DNA of 64,000 nt from Mycolicibacterium sp. HK-90 (GTDB taxonomy: Bacteria; Actinomycetota; Actinomycetes; Mycobacteriales; Mycobacteriaceae), in NCBI RefSeq assembly GCF_030486405.1, contig NZ_CP129613.1:5828001-5892000 (forward strand), in the 5' to 3' direction. Shown here one piece after another: positions 18,922 through 27,860 of this stretch (its first letter is position 1; the number at the start of each line of letters is the position of its first letter). A program made the position numbers and the translations under genes. The notes beneath the pieces were generated by a model, which saw only the letters and a program-made list of their open reading frames with translations, was not told the origin of the DNA and made no database searches.

Positions 18922-19927
18922 TTGCAACCTCCTCCGGGAAATGGCATGCGCTGCGCTGACCGTCACCGGTGAGCACCGGCCTGGTGCTGACACAGATGTC
19001 GCGGGCCAGCGGGCAGCGGTCCTGGTAGACGCAGCCGGACGGGATCGAGTGCAGGTCCGGCGGGGCGCCGCCAATCGACTTGAGCGTCTCGCCACGCACC
19101 GCACCGACCGGGACGGAGTCGAGCAGGCCCTTGGTGTACGGATGCCGGGGTTTCGCGAAAACCTCTGCCACCGGCCCTGTTTCGACAACCTGTCCGGCAT
19201 ACATCACGACCACCCGGTCGGCCTCCTCGGACACCAGCGCCAGGTCGTGGGTGATGAGCACGACCGCCATGTCGTATTCGCTGCGCAGACTCTTCAGCAA
19301 GGCCATAATCTGGGCCTGCACCGTGACGTCCAGGGCGGTGGTCGGCTCGTCGGCGATCAGCACCCGTGGGTTCAGCGCGACCGCCATCGCGATCAGCAGG
19401 CGCTGCCGCATGCCGCCGGAGAATTGGTGCGGATAGGAATTCATCCGCTCCTCCGGCTGCGGGATACCCACCCGCGCCATCAGTTCCACCGCTTTGCGTT
19501 TGGCGTCCTTGGCCTTGATGCCGTGATGGATGCGGAACGGCTCGGCCAGCTGGGTGCCGACGGTGTAGAGCGGATTGAGCGCGGTCAGCGCATCCTGGAA
19601 GACGATGGCCAGTTCCGGGCCGGCCAGCTTGCGCCGGGTCTCGCGGTCGGCGGCGAGGAGGTCGACACCGCCGATCCGCGCCGTCCCGTCGGCCACCTCG
19701 GCAACCGGCTCCAGCAGCCCCACGAGCGCGGTGGCCGTCATGGACTTGCCGCAGCCGGATTCGCCGAGCAGGGCCAGCGTTTGACCGCGGTGGGCCGCGA
19801 AGCTGACGTGGTCGACGGCGCGGACGGTTCCGGTGATGGTGCGGATGTCGACCGTGAGCCCATCCACCAACAGCGCGGGATCGGCGTCGACCAACTCATC
19901 GGGCTCGTGATCCATCAGTGCGGTCAT
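18914..19927 (-). CDS. Peptide/opine-type ABC transporter ATP-binding protein (DppD-like)
   Basis: 337 residues from ATG 19927, with GAAAGG upstream. Walker A GESGCGKSM (serine-to-methionine at the last place is common in DppD), signature FSGGMRQRLLIAMAV, Walker B LIADEPTTALD and H-loop LITHDL. The DppD C-terminal tail IPSGCVYQDRCPLARDIC is present. Forms the heterodimeric motor with the DppF-like protein. Confidence 0.93.
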   Translation of the reverse strand: MTALMDHEPDELVDADPALLVDGLTVDIRTITGTVRAVDHVSFAAHRGQTLALLGESGCGKSMTATALVGLLEPVAEVADGTARIGGVDLLAADRETRRKLAGPELAIVFQDALTALNPLYTVGTQLAEPFRIHHGIKAKDAKRKAVELMARVGIPQPEERMNSYPHQFSGGMRQRLLIAMAVALNPRVLIADEPTTALDVTVQAQIMALLKSLRSEYDMAVVLITHDLALVSEEADRVVVMYAGQVVETGPVAEVFAKPRHPYTKGLLDSVPVGAVRGETLKSIGGAPPDLHSIPSGCVYQDRCPLARDICVSTRPVLTGDGQRSACHFPEEVANV

Positions 19928-19938
19928 CACAGTACCTT

Positions 19939-20925
19939 TCAGGACAGCCGCTTCGCGGCACCGGCGAAGCGGGACAAGCGTTTCTGCGGAACGGTGAGCC
20001 GCCACCGCTGACCGGGATCGGTCGCGATGCGCGCCCAGGCCGCCAGGATGGTGGCCGACACGGTGGTGATGACGATCGCCAGCCCCGGGAAGAACGACAG
20101 CCACCAGGCGGTGTGCAGGTAGGTGCGGCCCTGGGCCACCATCAGGCCCCAACTGACATCCGGCGGTTGAATGCCGATGCCCAGGAAGCTGAGCGAGCTC
20201 TCCGCGAGCATGACGTAGCAGAAGTCCAGCGTCGCCACGGTCAACAAGGTGGGCAGCACGATCGGCACCACGTGCCGCATGATGATGGAACGTCCCCCGG
20301 CCCCGAAAGTGCGGGCGGCGTCGACGAACACCCGGCTCGACAGCTCCGCCGACTCGGCGCGGGCGGTGCGCAGATACACCGGGATTCGGGTGATGGCCAG
20401 TACCGCAACGATATTGGCCGCACTCGGGGAGAACACGTAGAGCACCACCACCGCGAGCAGCAGTGAGGGGAAGCTCATGATCACGTCCGCCACCCGCATG
20501 GCCAGCGTTTCCCGCCAGCCGCGGTAGTAGCCGGCCCACATGCCGATCAGCGATCCCAGGACCGCCGAGATCACCACGGCAGGGATGGCCACCGAGAGGG
20601 TGGTGCGGCAGGCGACGATCAGGCGGGCCAGCATGCTGCGTCCCAGCGGGTCGGTGCCGAGCACGTTGGCCCAGCCGTGCGCGAGGGTGAACGGTGCCTG
20701 ATTCGAATTGTCCAGGTCGATACGGGTGGCGAGGTCGCCGACCAGCATGGGTCCGAAGACCGCGGTGAGAACCACCACGCCGAGCACCACGGCGGCCGCG
20801 GCGGCCACCCGGTCGTTGACCAGCAGCCGGAACCACACCGAGCGCCTACGGGACGGTTCGGCTTCCGGTTCGCCGACGATGGCGGTGGTGGGTTTGACTG
20901 GTACCAGGTTGATCTGCGTACTCAT
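19939..20925 (-). CDS. ABC transporter permease (DppC-like)
   Basis: 328 residues from ATG 20925. An N-terminal cytoplasmic stretch precedes a first helix (VAAAAAVVLGVVVLTAVFG), then the DppC motif HGWANVLGTDPLGRSMLARL and the EAA-like loop in FVDAARTFGAGGRSIIMRHV, which contacts the ATPases. Six membrane segments expected. Starts 8 nt after the DppB stop. Confidence 0.92.
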   Translation of the reverse strand: MSTQINLVPVKPTTAIVGEPEAEPSRRRSVWFRLLVNDRVAAAAAVVLGVVVLTAVFGPMLVGDLATRIDLDNSNQAPFTLAHGWANVLGTDPLGRSMLARLIVACRTTLSVAIPAVVISAVLGSLIGMWAGYYRGWRETLAMRVADVIMSFPSLLLAVVVLYVFSPSAANIVAVLAITRIPVYLRTARAESAELSSRVFVDAARTFGAGGRSIIMRHVVPIVLPTLLTVATLDFCYVMLAESSLSFLGIGIQPPDVSWGLMVAQGRTYLHTAWWLSFFPGLAIVITTVSATILAAWARIATDPGQRWRLTVPQKRLSRFAGAAKRLS

Positions 20926-20933
20926 TGGTGCCC

Positions 20934-21863
20934 CTAGACCTTTGCCGGTTCCCGCACCCGCGCGTCGAGCAGCGCGTAGCAGGCGTCGATGATGATGTTC
21001 AGCAGGAAGATGCTCACCGCGGTGAGCAGGACGGCGGCCTGCAGGACGGCGAAATCGCGCTGCAGGATGGCGTCGATCATGAGCTTTCCGATTCCCGGCC
21101 AGCCGAAGATCGCCTCGACCACCACCGCACCGTTGATCAGGCCGACCGCCAGATCCCCCGCGACGGTCAGGGCCGGGGCGGCGGCATTCCGGAGCGCGTG
21201 GTGGGTGACGACGCGGAGATCGCCGGCGCCCTTGCTACGTGCCAACCGCACATATGGTGCGGACAGCGCCGAGACCATGGCACCGCGGACCACCTGGGTG
21301 AGCACACCGAGGGGCCGGATCATCAGCGTGGCGATCGGCAGGATCCAGGACAGCACGCCGTCGTCGGTGCCCGACGTGGGCAGCCATCCCATCAGGACGG
21401 AGAACAGCCACACCCCGGTGATGGCGAACCAGAAATCGGGAATGCTGGCGGCGGTCATCGACAGCAGGCTCGAGAACCGGTCGGCAAGCGAGTTGGGCCG
21501 GTAGGCGGCCCAGCAGCCGACGATGACCGCACCGATGATCGCCAGCAGCATGGTGGTGACGGCCAGCTGGAGCGTGGCCGGGAAGGCGCGCAGCGCCATC
21601 TCGGACGCGGATTCGCCGGTGCGCAGGGATGTTCCGAAGTCGAGGTGGATCACGCCCTTGAAGTAGTCCACCAGCTGGGTGAGCATCGGCTGGTCGAACC
21701 CGTGCTGCTGGGCGAACGCCTCACGCTGGTCGGCGGTGGCGGACTCGGGCAGGTACAGGTTGGTGGGGTCGCCGGTGAGCCGGGCAAGCAGGAACACACC
21801 GAGCAGCACGATGATCAACGGGATGGCGCTGGTGTACATCCGGCGCCGGACAAAGGGGAACAT
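20934..21863 (-). CDS. ABC transporter permease (DppB-like)
   Basis: 309 residues from ATG 21863. Typical DppB start (MYTSAIPLIIVLLGVFLLAR), family motif in VDYFKGVIHLDFGTSLRTGE, and EAA loop YVRLARSKGAGDLRVVTHHA followed by the final helix pair. Partner of the DppC-like permease. Lies 5 nt after the substrate-binding-protein gene. Confidence 0.92.
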   Translation of the reverse strand: MFPFVRRRMYTSAIPLIIVLLGVFLLARLTGDPTNLYLPESATADQREAFAQQHGFDQPMLTQLVDYFKGVIHLDFGTSLRTGESASEMALRAFPATLQLAVTTMLLAIIGAVIVGCWAAYRPNSLADRFSSLLSMTAASIPDFWFAITGVWLFSVLMGWLPTSGTDDGVLSWILPIATLMIRPLGVLTQVVRGAMVSALSAPYVRLARSKGAGDLRVVTHHALRNAAAPALTVAGDLAVGLINGAVVVEAIFGWPGIGKLMIDAILQRDFAVLQAAVLLTAVSIFLLNIIIDACYALLDARVREPAKV

Positions 21864-21868
21864 CGGGC

Positions 21869-23422
21869 TCAGCTCCTGTCGGTGCGGTCGGTCTGAGCGG
21901 GCGTCATCTCCGACAGCCGCATCTCGTCGCCGGTGGCGGAGTTGGGGGTGTAATCGACACGTGGCGATTTGCCGAGAATGCCTTTCATGTGGGCGATGTA
22001 GGCGAACTGCATGATCTCCTGCGGTTCCTCGGCGAACAGCTTGGCGAACGCATCCTGGCGGGCCTGGCCGGTGAGGGCTTCCGCGGCGCGGATCTTGCCG
22101 TCGAATTCTGGTGTGCCGTAGGCGCTCTGGGGCCCGTCGGACAACATGTACTGATCCATCGTGAAGGCCGCGTCACCCGCCTGGTTGCCGTGCATGATCA
22201 TCAGGAGGTAGGGACCGGTGTCCGCCGGGAACGGCCGCAGCTGGTACTGCAGCTGGCCCGCGGTGTCCATCATCTCGATCTTCACGTTCAGACCGATCTC
22301 GGCGAGTTCACTCTGCAGCACCTCGATGGTCTCGGAGATCTTCGGGAACTGGGCGGTGCGCCCGATCAGCCGGATCTGGCGGTCCACCGGAACCCCGTCG
22401 GCCTTGGCCTCGGCGATGAGCGCCTTGGCCTTGTCGAGATCGTGAGGCCATAACGGAAGTTGGCCGTTGTACCCGACGACACCGGACGGGATGAGCTGGG
22501 AGGCCGGGTCACCGAGGCCGCGGAACAGCGCCTTGACGATGCCGGTCCGGTTGACCGAGTAGTTGATGGCCTGCCGGACGCGGATGTCGTCGAGCGGCGC
22601 TTCCGTCGCCTGCATTCGCAGCGCGGTGGTCTCGTTGTTCTGGAACGGAACTCCGAGGGCGCCGGCCCCGTCCTCGGGCCCGAGCGAGGTGGCGATGTCG
22701 GCCTCGTCGTTGGTGATCATCGCCGCGCGCACACTGCCCTCGCTGCGCCACTGGTACTCGGCGCGGGCGAACGCCGGCTTGTCGCCCCAGTACCGGTCGT
22801 TGCGTTTGAGCGACAGCTTCTGGCCGTACTCCCAGTCGGCGATGGCATAGGGTCCGGTTCCGATGGGCTCGCGCACCTTCTCGGTGGTGCTGGTCCCCGA
22901 CGGCACGATCTCGACGAACGAGATCCGCAGCGGAAGAATCGGATCCGGCTTCGGCGTGCCGACCACGACGGTGTTCGCGTCGGGCGCGGTGACATCGAGC
23001 TCGTCGTCACCGAACACGTACCCGTCGACGTTGCACTGCAGGTCGGAGTTCACCGCCCGGTCGATCGAGAACGCCGCGTCCTCGGCGGTGAACGGCGCGC
23101 CGTCGGAGAAGGCGACACCGTCGCGGATGTCGAAAGTCCATTGGTTGGGCGCGGTTTGGCGCCATGCGGTGGCCAGCAGCGGCTGCAGGTCACCGGTGTC
23201 GGGATCGCGTTCGATCAGCGGCTCGGTGATGTTGGACCGCACCACGATGCCGGTCGAGGTCAGCGAGCTCTCGCAGGGCTCCAGTGTCGGCGGTTCCTGC
23301 GAGATGACGATCCGCAGGGTGTCGGGGTCGTATCCGCCGTGACCGGTGTTGGCGACAGTGCACCCCGCGGTGAGTGCGCAGGCGGCCAGGCCGGCTGCCG
23401 GAGCGGCGAGAACTCGCCTCAT
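21869..23422 (-). CDS. Family 5 extracellular solute-binding lipoprotein
   Basis: 517 residues from ATG 23422, with GGAGG 5-9 nt upstream. Lipobox LTAGC gives lipid-modified Cys21. Family 5 (peptide/nickel/opine) features: LRIVISQEPPTLEP, TATVMSN-like VRSNITEPLIERDPDTGDLQ (20-residue stretch), and WTFDIRDGVAFSDGAPFTAE. First gene of a nine-gene minus-strand run (SBP, DppB, C, D, F, TauE/SafE, IclR, GudD, hydroxyacid dehydrogenase). The ligand may be an aldaric acid or conjugate rather than a peptide, inferred only from neighbours. Confidence 0.92.
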   Translation of the reverse strand: MRRVLAAPAAGLAACALTAGCTVANTGHGGYDPDTLRIVISQEPPTLEPCESSLTSTGIVVRSNITEPLIERDPDTGDLQPLLATAWRQTAPNQWTFDIRDGVAFSDGAPFTAEDAAFSIDRAVNSDLQCNVDGYVFGDDELDVTAPDANTVVVGTPKPDPILPLRISFVEIVPSGTSTTEKVREPIGTGPYAIADWEYGQKLSLKRNDRYWGDKPAFARAEYQWRSEGSVRAAMITNDEADIATSLGPEDGAGALGVPFQNNETTALRMQATEAPLDDIRVRQAINYSVNRTGIVKALFRGLGDPASQLIPSGVVGYNGQLPLWPHDLDKAKALIAEAKADGVPVDRQIRLIGRTAQFPKISETIEVLQSELAEIGLNVKIEMMDTAGQLQYQLRPFPADTGPYLLMIMHGNQAGDAAFTMDQYMLSDGPQSAYGTPEFDGKIRAAEALTGQARQDAFAKLFAEEPQEIMQFAYIAHMKGILGKSPRVDYTPNSATGDEMRLSEMTPAQTDRTDRS

Positions 23423-23739
23423 GGATCCTCCAGGGTGTGATGTCCACGTATGTGGATGCTGGCTGTGACCGCAGACACACGCTAAGAACGCCCCGCGGGA
23501 GCCGTCAACCCACTGAAATCGGGGGAAATGACCCGGATCGGGTCCAGGAAGCCCATCGCGAGAACAGCCGAAAAAGGCATTTGAACTGCGCCTTCAACGA
23601 GCAGAGCAAGCCATCGATGCGCCGGTGGCAATGCCGCGGCGGCAATTATGCATCTTGTGTATCAACCCATGCTAATTCCGTGTTGGACGGGTATTTGCAG
23701 GCAGGCATACCGTGGCTGCATCCCAACCGAGGAGTACGT
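23423..23739. promoter_or_regulatory. Divergent intergenic region of the sugar-acid island
   Basis: 317 bp between the ABC operon (start 23422, minus) and the dehydrogenase at 23740 (plus). It must hold both promoters. A small inverted repeat TCCAC-GTAT-GTGGA at 23443-23456 lies about 21-34 bp upstream of the ABC operon start and could be the IclR operator or part of a promoter. The part nearer 23740 is AT-richer (around 23640-23700). No further gene is seen. Confidence 0.4.
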
Positions 23740-24720
23740 GTGCCCGAATCCGAGTCCAGCCGCCGCGTCCTGCAGGTGGGTCCGCTCAAGCCGTCGCTCG
23801 CCGAGACCCTGCGGACCAGCTACGACGCCGAGGTCCTACCCGACGGCCCCGACCGCGCGACGTTCCTCGCCGAGCACGGCGCCACGATCGCCGCGGTGGT
23901 GACCTCGGGACGCACCGGGGTGGACGCCGAACTGATGTCCGCACTGCCCAATCTGGGCGCGGTGGTGAACTTCGGGGTCGGCTACGACACCACGGACATC
24001 GAGGCGGCCGCCGCCCGCAATGTCGCGGTCAGCAACACCCCAGATGTGCTCAGCGACTGTGTGGCCGACACCGCCGTCGGGTTGCTGATCGACACGATGC
24101 GGCAGTTCTCGGCCGCCGACCGCTACCTGCGGTCCGGCCGCTGGGCGGTTGACGGCAATTACCCACTGACCCATAAGGTTTCGGGGGCCCGCGTCGGCAT
24201 CATCGGGCTCGGCCGCATCGGCCAGGCGATCGCGACCCGATTGGTCGCCTTCGGCTGCCCGATCAGTTACCACAACCGGCGTGAGGTCGCGGGCAGCCCT
24301 TACGAATACGTCTCCTCCCCGGTTGAACTGGCCCGGCAGGTCGACGTCCTTGTCATCGCCGCGGCCGGCGGCAACGGCACGCGGCATCTGGTCGACCGGG
24401 ACGTGCTCGAAGCCCTGGGGCCCGACGGCTACCTGGTCAACATCGCCCGGGGCAGCGTCGTGGATGAGGAGGCCCTCGTCGACGCACTGACCGCGGGCAG
24501 GCTGGCCGGCGCCGGACTCGATGTCTTCACCGACGAACCGAACGTGCCAGAGGCGCTGCTCGCGCTGGACAACGTGGTGCTGCTTCCTCACGTCGGAAGC
24601 GGAACCGTGGAGACCCGGGCCGCCATGGAGGCGCTGACCCTGGCCAACCTCGACAGGTTCCTGGAGTCCGGCGAACTCGTCACCCCGGTGCCCATGCCGG
24701 CTCCGGCCAGCCGCACCTAG
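23740..24720 (+). CDS. D-isomer-specific 2-hydroxyacid dehydrogenase (glyoxylate/hydroxypyruvate reductase-like)
   Basis: 326 residues from GTG 23740, with GAGGAG at 23730-23735. NAD-binding loop VGIIGLGRIGQ, followed by catalytic arginine in NIARGSVVDE, glutamate in LDVFTDEP and histidine in LLPHVGSGT. The pattern is closer to hydroxypyruvate/glyoxylate reductases than the paralogue at 14070. Such enzymes reduce glyoxylate, hydroxypyruvate or tartronate semialdehyde-type products of sugar-acid breakdown. Convergent with the LysR gene; the two stop codons overlap by 4 nt. Confidence 0.88.
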   Translation: MPESESSRRVLQVGPLKPSLAETLRTSYDAEVLPDGPDRATFLAEHGATIAAVVTSGRTGVDAELMSALPNLGAVVNFGVGYDTTDIEAAAARNVAVSNTPDVLSDCVADTAVGLLIDTMRQFSAADRYLRSGRWAVDGNYPLTHKVSGARVGIIGLGRIGQAIATRLVAFGCPISYHNRREVAGSPYEYVSSPVELARQVDVLVIAAAGGNGTRHLVDRDVLEALGPDGYLVNIARGSVVDEEALVDALTAGRLAGAGLDVFTDEPNVPEALLALDNVVLLPHVGSGTVETRAAMEALTLANLDRFLESGELVTPVPMPAPASRT

Positions 24721-25643
24721 CCCACGAAATCCTCGACCAGATCGTCGGTGGTCCACTCACGGGGCGGCAGCACGTCGCGCAACAGGCGAAGCAGCGCCGG
24801 GTTGGTGCTGTCCCCGCGCCAGACCGCGTCGAGTTCGACCGGACGTTCCCGGAACGCGCCGATCGTCCGGAACACCACGCCCTCCGGGTGCAGGGTAGCC
24901 GTCGAGGCGGGCACCAGTGCAATGCCGATGCCGGAGCGGACCAGCACCAGCATGGTGTGCACCTGGGTGACGTACTGGACGTAACGCGGCGTGGCGCCGG
25001 CGATGGTGAATGTGCTGATCAGCAGCTCGTGGAAGTACCGGGCCTGCACCGGCGAGTACATGATCATGTCCTGGCCGTCGAGATCGTTGAGCGTGAGCTG
25101 ACGAGTCACCTCGACCAGCGGGTGCGCCGCCGGTAGCGCGGCGATGAGCTGTTCATGCAGCAGGGGCCGGGAGACGAGGCCAGGACGCTTGAGCGGTGGC
25201 CGCGCCATCCCGAGGTCCAGCTCGCCGGTCATGAGCCCTTCGACCTGGGCGGCCGTCACCATTTCCCGCAACTCGAGCTTCACATCGGGCATCTGTGCAC
25301 GTGCGGCGTCGAACAGCCTGGGCAGCACGGGGTGCGCCGACGCCGCGGTGAACCCGATCACCACCGTGCCGAGATCGCCTGCCGGAACCCGCTTTACATT
25401 CAGTGCGGCACCTTCGGCCAGCTGCAGGATCCGTCGGGCGTCGGGCAGGAACGCCACCCCGGCGGGGGTCAGTGTCACCGATCGGGTGGTCCGGTCGATC
25501 AGGTGCACGCCGAGTTCGCTCTCCAGCTGCTGGATCTGGCGGCTCAGCGGCGGCTGGGTCATGTGCAGCCGTTCGGCGGCGCGGCCGAAGTGCAATTCCT
25601 CGGCAACGGCGATGAAACACGAGAGCCTCGACAACGAGAACAC
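24717..25643 (-). CDS. LysR-family transcriptional regulator
   Basis: 308 residues from GTG 25643. Classic LysR N-terminus: LSCFIAVAEELHFGRAAERL, then HMTQPPLSRQIQQLESELGV as recognition helix, then the effector domain with VIGFTAASAHPVLPRLFDAA. Related to BenM/CatM-type activators. It faces away from the aldehyde dehydrogenase operon and toward the dehydrogenase at 23740; it may control either set. Upstream 171 bp are shared with the SOS-controlled gene at 25815. Confidence 0.92.
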   Translation of the reverse strand: MFSLSRLSCFIAVAEELHFGRAAERLHMTQPPLSRQIQQLESELGVHLIDRTTRSVTLTPAGVAFLPDARRILQLAEGAALNVKRVPAGDLGTVVIGFTAASAHPVLPRLFDAARAQMPDVKLELREMVTAAQVEGLMTGELDLGMARPPLKRPGLVSRPLLHEQLIAALPAAHPLVEVTRQLTLNDLDGQDMIMYSPVQARYFHELLISTFTIAGATPRYVQYVTQVHTMLVLVRSGIGIALVPASTATLHPEGVVFRTIGAFRERPVELDAVWRGDSTNPALLRLLRDVLPPREWTTDDLVEDFVG

Positions 25644-25778
25644 CGGTGCAGCCTATCGGCCGCACCCGGTCATATATGCAAGAACCGCATGAATGCCAGC
25701 AATGAATGGCCCGCACGGGCATCACGGACTGGATTTGCCCGCCAGGCGAGCGACAATCCAGCGACAACCCGAAAACCA

Positions 25779-25807
25779 TTGCTGACATGCGAATTAACTA
25801 CTATTAT
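25779..25807 (+). promoter_or_regulatory. Promoter of the 13E12 HNH gene
   Basis: TTGCTG (25779-25784) and TATTAT (25802-25807) are separated by 17 bp, an ideal vegetative sigma layout. The -10 box ends 7 nt before ATG 25815, which implies a leaderless transcript. Confidence 0.55.
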
Positions 25808-25822
25808 CGAACATATGTTCGA
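25807..25822. promoter_or_regulatory. Perfect mycobacterial SOS box (LexA operator)
   Basis: TCGAACATATGTTCGA is a full 16-bp palindrome and fits the known mycobacterial LexA consensus TCGAAC-N4-GTTCGA. It touches the -10 box and spans the ATG at 25815, so LexA bound here would block both initiation and the leaderless start. Confidence 0.88.
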
Positions 25823-27428
25823 GTTGCTTGAGGGGCCCGCGTACGGTGATTGCACCGACGCGGCGCTGATCGACACCCTCGAACACCACACCCGCGCCGA
25901 AGCCATGGAAGCCGCCGGACGCCTGGCCGTCATCGCCGAGATCGTGGCACGGCATTGCGACGACGAGGACGACGCTTCTGCCCACTGCGCGATCGACGGC
26001 TGGGAGACCGCAAACGCCGCCATCAGCGCCGCATGCAACCTCAGCCGCGGCGCCGCCTCCGCCCAGATGCGCATCGCCCAAGCATTGCGCGAACGCCTAC
26101 CCAAGGTCGCCGCCGTCTTCGCCCGCGGCGACATCTCGGCCAAAATCATCGCCACCATCACCTGGCGCACCCAACTCATCGTCGACGACGAAGCGTTGGG
26201 GTTGATCGACACCGCCTTGTCCGGCGCTGCCACCACCTACGGCGCGCTCTCCTCGACCAAAACCGAACAAGCCATCGACGTGTGGGTGGAGAAATTCGAC
26301 CCCGCCGCCGTCCGCAGAACCCGAACCGCCGCCCGCGAGCGCGACATCCACTTCGGCGACCCCGACGACCCCAACGGCACCGTCTCCATCTGGGGACGAC
26401 TGCTGGCCACCGACGCCGCCCTGCTCAGAAACCTACTCACCACCATGGCTCACGGCGTCTGCGACAACGACCCCCGCACCACCGGCCAACGCCGTTCCGA
26501 CGCACTCGGAGCCCTCGGCGCCGGAGCCGACCACCTCACCTGCCAATGCGGCAACCCCGACTGCCACGCCACCGGCATCGACCCCCGTTCCCGCGCCGTG
26601 GTCGTCCACTTACTCGCGCAAATGTTGCCCGAGCCGGCCACTGATACCACCACCGGACGCGACGCAGCCGATGACGCACCAGGGCATGACGGCGACGACA
26701 ACACCGGGCCTGAAACCACCGTGGAACCCTCCACGCCGACACCCAAATGCCCGCCACCAGCACCCCGGGACCCACGCATCCACGGCAAACCCAAACTCAG
26801 CGACTACGCGGCCGACCACACACCTGCCGTAACCGGGCCACCCGCAGTCATTCTCGGCGGCGGGATCGTGCCGGCACCGCTTCTCGCCGAACTGATCGCC
26901 ACAGGTGCCACCGTCAAGTACGTCGCCAACTCCGATGACCTCACCACCGAAAACCGGTACCGGCCGTCAACCAAACTCACCACATTCGTCCAAATGCGCG
27001 ACCTCGTATGCATGTTCCCCGGCTGCGGAGTCTCAGCCACCAATTGCGACCTCGACCACTCCACCCCGTGGCCGGCCGGAGCCACCCACCCCGGAAACCT
27101 CGGCCCCAAATGCCGAACCCACCACCTGCTCAAAACCTTTCAGACTGGCGAGAACGGCTGGACCGACCTCCAACACCCCGACGGCAGACATACCTGGATC
27201 TCACCCACCGGCCACATCTACCACACCACACCCTTCAGCCGAATCCTGTTCCCCGACTGGACAACCCACACCCCAGACCCACCAACAGGACCCACACCGA
27301 CCACAACCACCACCGACCGGCACATCAAAATGCCGCTCCGCCAACAAACCCGCCAACAAACCCGCACCCAACGCATCAACACCGAACGCCGGCTCAACAC
27401 AGAACTCGACAAACCACCGCCCTTTTAG
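25815..27428 (+). CDS. 13E12-repeat family HNH endonuclease (DUF222)
   Basis: 537 residues from ATG 25815. N-terminal DUF222 domain (about 1-330): HHTRAEAMEAAGRLAVIAEI, VAAVFARGDISAKIIATITW. C-terminal HNH domain near residues 395-445: VCMFPGC, LDHSTPWP (His), GNLGPKCRTHHLLK (Asn and His), so the nuclease site looks intact. The tail is Thr/Pro/Gln-rich. In M. tuberculosis several 13E12 copies are known to be DNA-damage induced, in line with the LexA box here. The gene is very C-rich on its coding strand and interrupts the sugar-acid island, suggesting mobility. Cellular role unknown; possibly a selfish or repair-linked nuclease. Confidence 0.92.
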   Translation: MFELLEGPAYGDCTDAALIDTLEHHTRAEAMEAAGRLAVIAEIVARHCDDEDDASAHCAIDGWETANAAISAACNLSRGAASAQMRIAQALRERLPKVAAVFARGDISAKIIATITWRTQLIVDDEALGLIDTALSGAATTYGALSSTKTEQAIDVWVEKFDPAAVRRTRTAARERDIHFGDPDDPNGTVSIWGRLLATDAALLRNLLTTMAHGVCDNDPRTTGQRRSDALGALGAGADHLTCQCGNPDCHATGIDPRSRAVVVHLLAQMLPEPATDTTTGRDAADDAPGHDGDDNTGPETTVEPSTPTPKCPPPAPRDPRIHGKPKLSDYAADHTPAVTGPPAVILGGGIVPAPLLAELIATGATVKYVANSDDLTTENRYRPSTKLTTFVQMRDLVCMFPGCGVSATNCDLDHSTPWPAGATHPGNLGPKCRTHHLLKTFQTGENGWTDLQHPDGRHTWISPTGHIYHTTPFSRILFPDWTTHTPDPPTGPTPTTTTTDRHIKMPLRQQTRQQTRTQRINTERRLNTELDKPPPF

Positions 27429-27823
27429 GCCGGCGCGCGTCCGCTTCCGGATGCCCGGACCAGGACCGCCAACACAACGGCGGCGATGAGCAGCGCCGGA
27501 ACGTCGCCCCACAGATGACCCAGGTGATGCCCGTCCCCGAAGGACTGCACGGCCATGATCACCGCGTGCACGACGCTGGAGACCACGGTGAACCAGATCA
27601 GGCTGATGTTGGCCTCGGGCCGCCGCGCCGCGTTCAGCAGGAACAGGCCCAGCGTCGCGTATACGCCGACGATCATCATGAAGTAGTTCGACTCATATGG
27701 CGCACCGTGATGCCAGGCCCACCCGGCAGGCCAGACCACGGCCAGTGGGTAGAGCAGGATCATCACCGCACCGAAGACAGCGAGCGCGATCTGCAGAAGC
27801 CGGTAGCTGCGTGAATGTTCCAT
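27425..27823 (-). CDS. Small four-helix membrane protein (DUF6632-like)
   Basis: 132 residues from ATG 27823. Four hydrophobic segments: LLQIALAVFGAVMILLYPLA, FMMIVGVYATLGLFLLNAA, LIWFTVVSSVVHAVIMAVQS and LLIAAVVLAVLV. The pattern with GHHLGHLWGDVP between helices three and four resembles uncharacterised DUF6632-type proteins. Its stop overlaps the nuclease stop by 3 nt. Function not known. Confidence 0.65.
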   Translation of the reverse strand: MEHSRSYRLLQIALAVFGAVMILLYPLAVVWPAGWAWHHGAPYESNYFMMIVGVYATLGLFLLNAARRPEANISLIWFTVVSSVVHAVIMAVQSFGDGHHLGHLWGDVPALLIAAVVLAVLVRASGSGRAPA

Positions 27824-27860
27824 GGCGCGCTCCTAGGTACGTGGAGTCTCCAGGATCGCA

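Noticed and set aside
25815..27428. 13E12 gene as an insertion sequence or intein-type element
   Set aside because: No terminal inverted repeats, target-site duplication or transposase were found around it; kept as a gene only.
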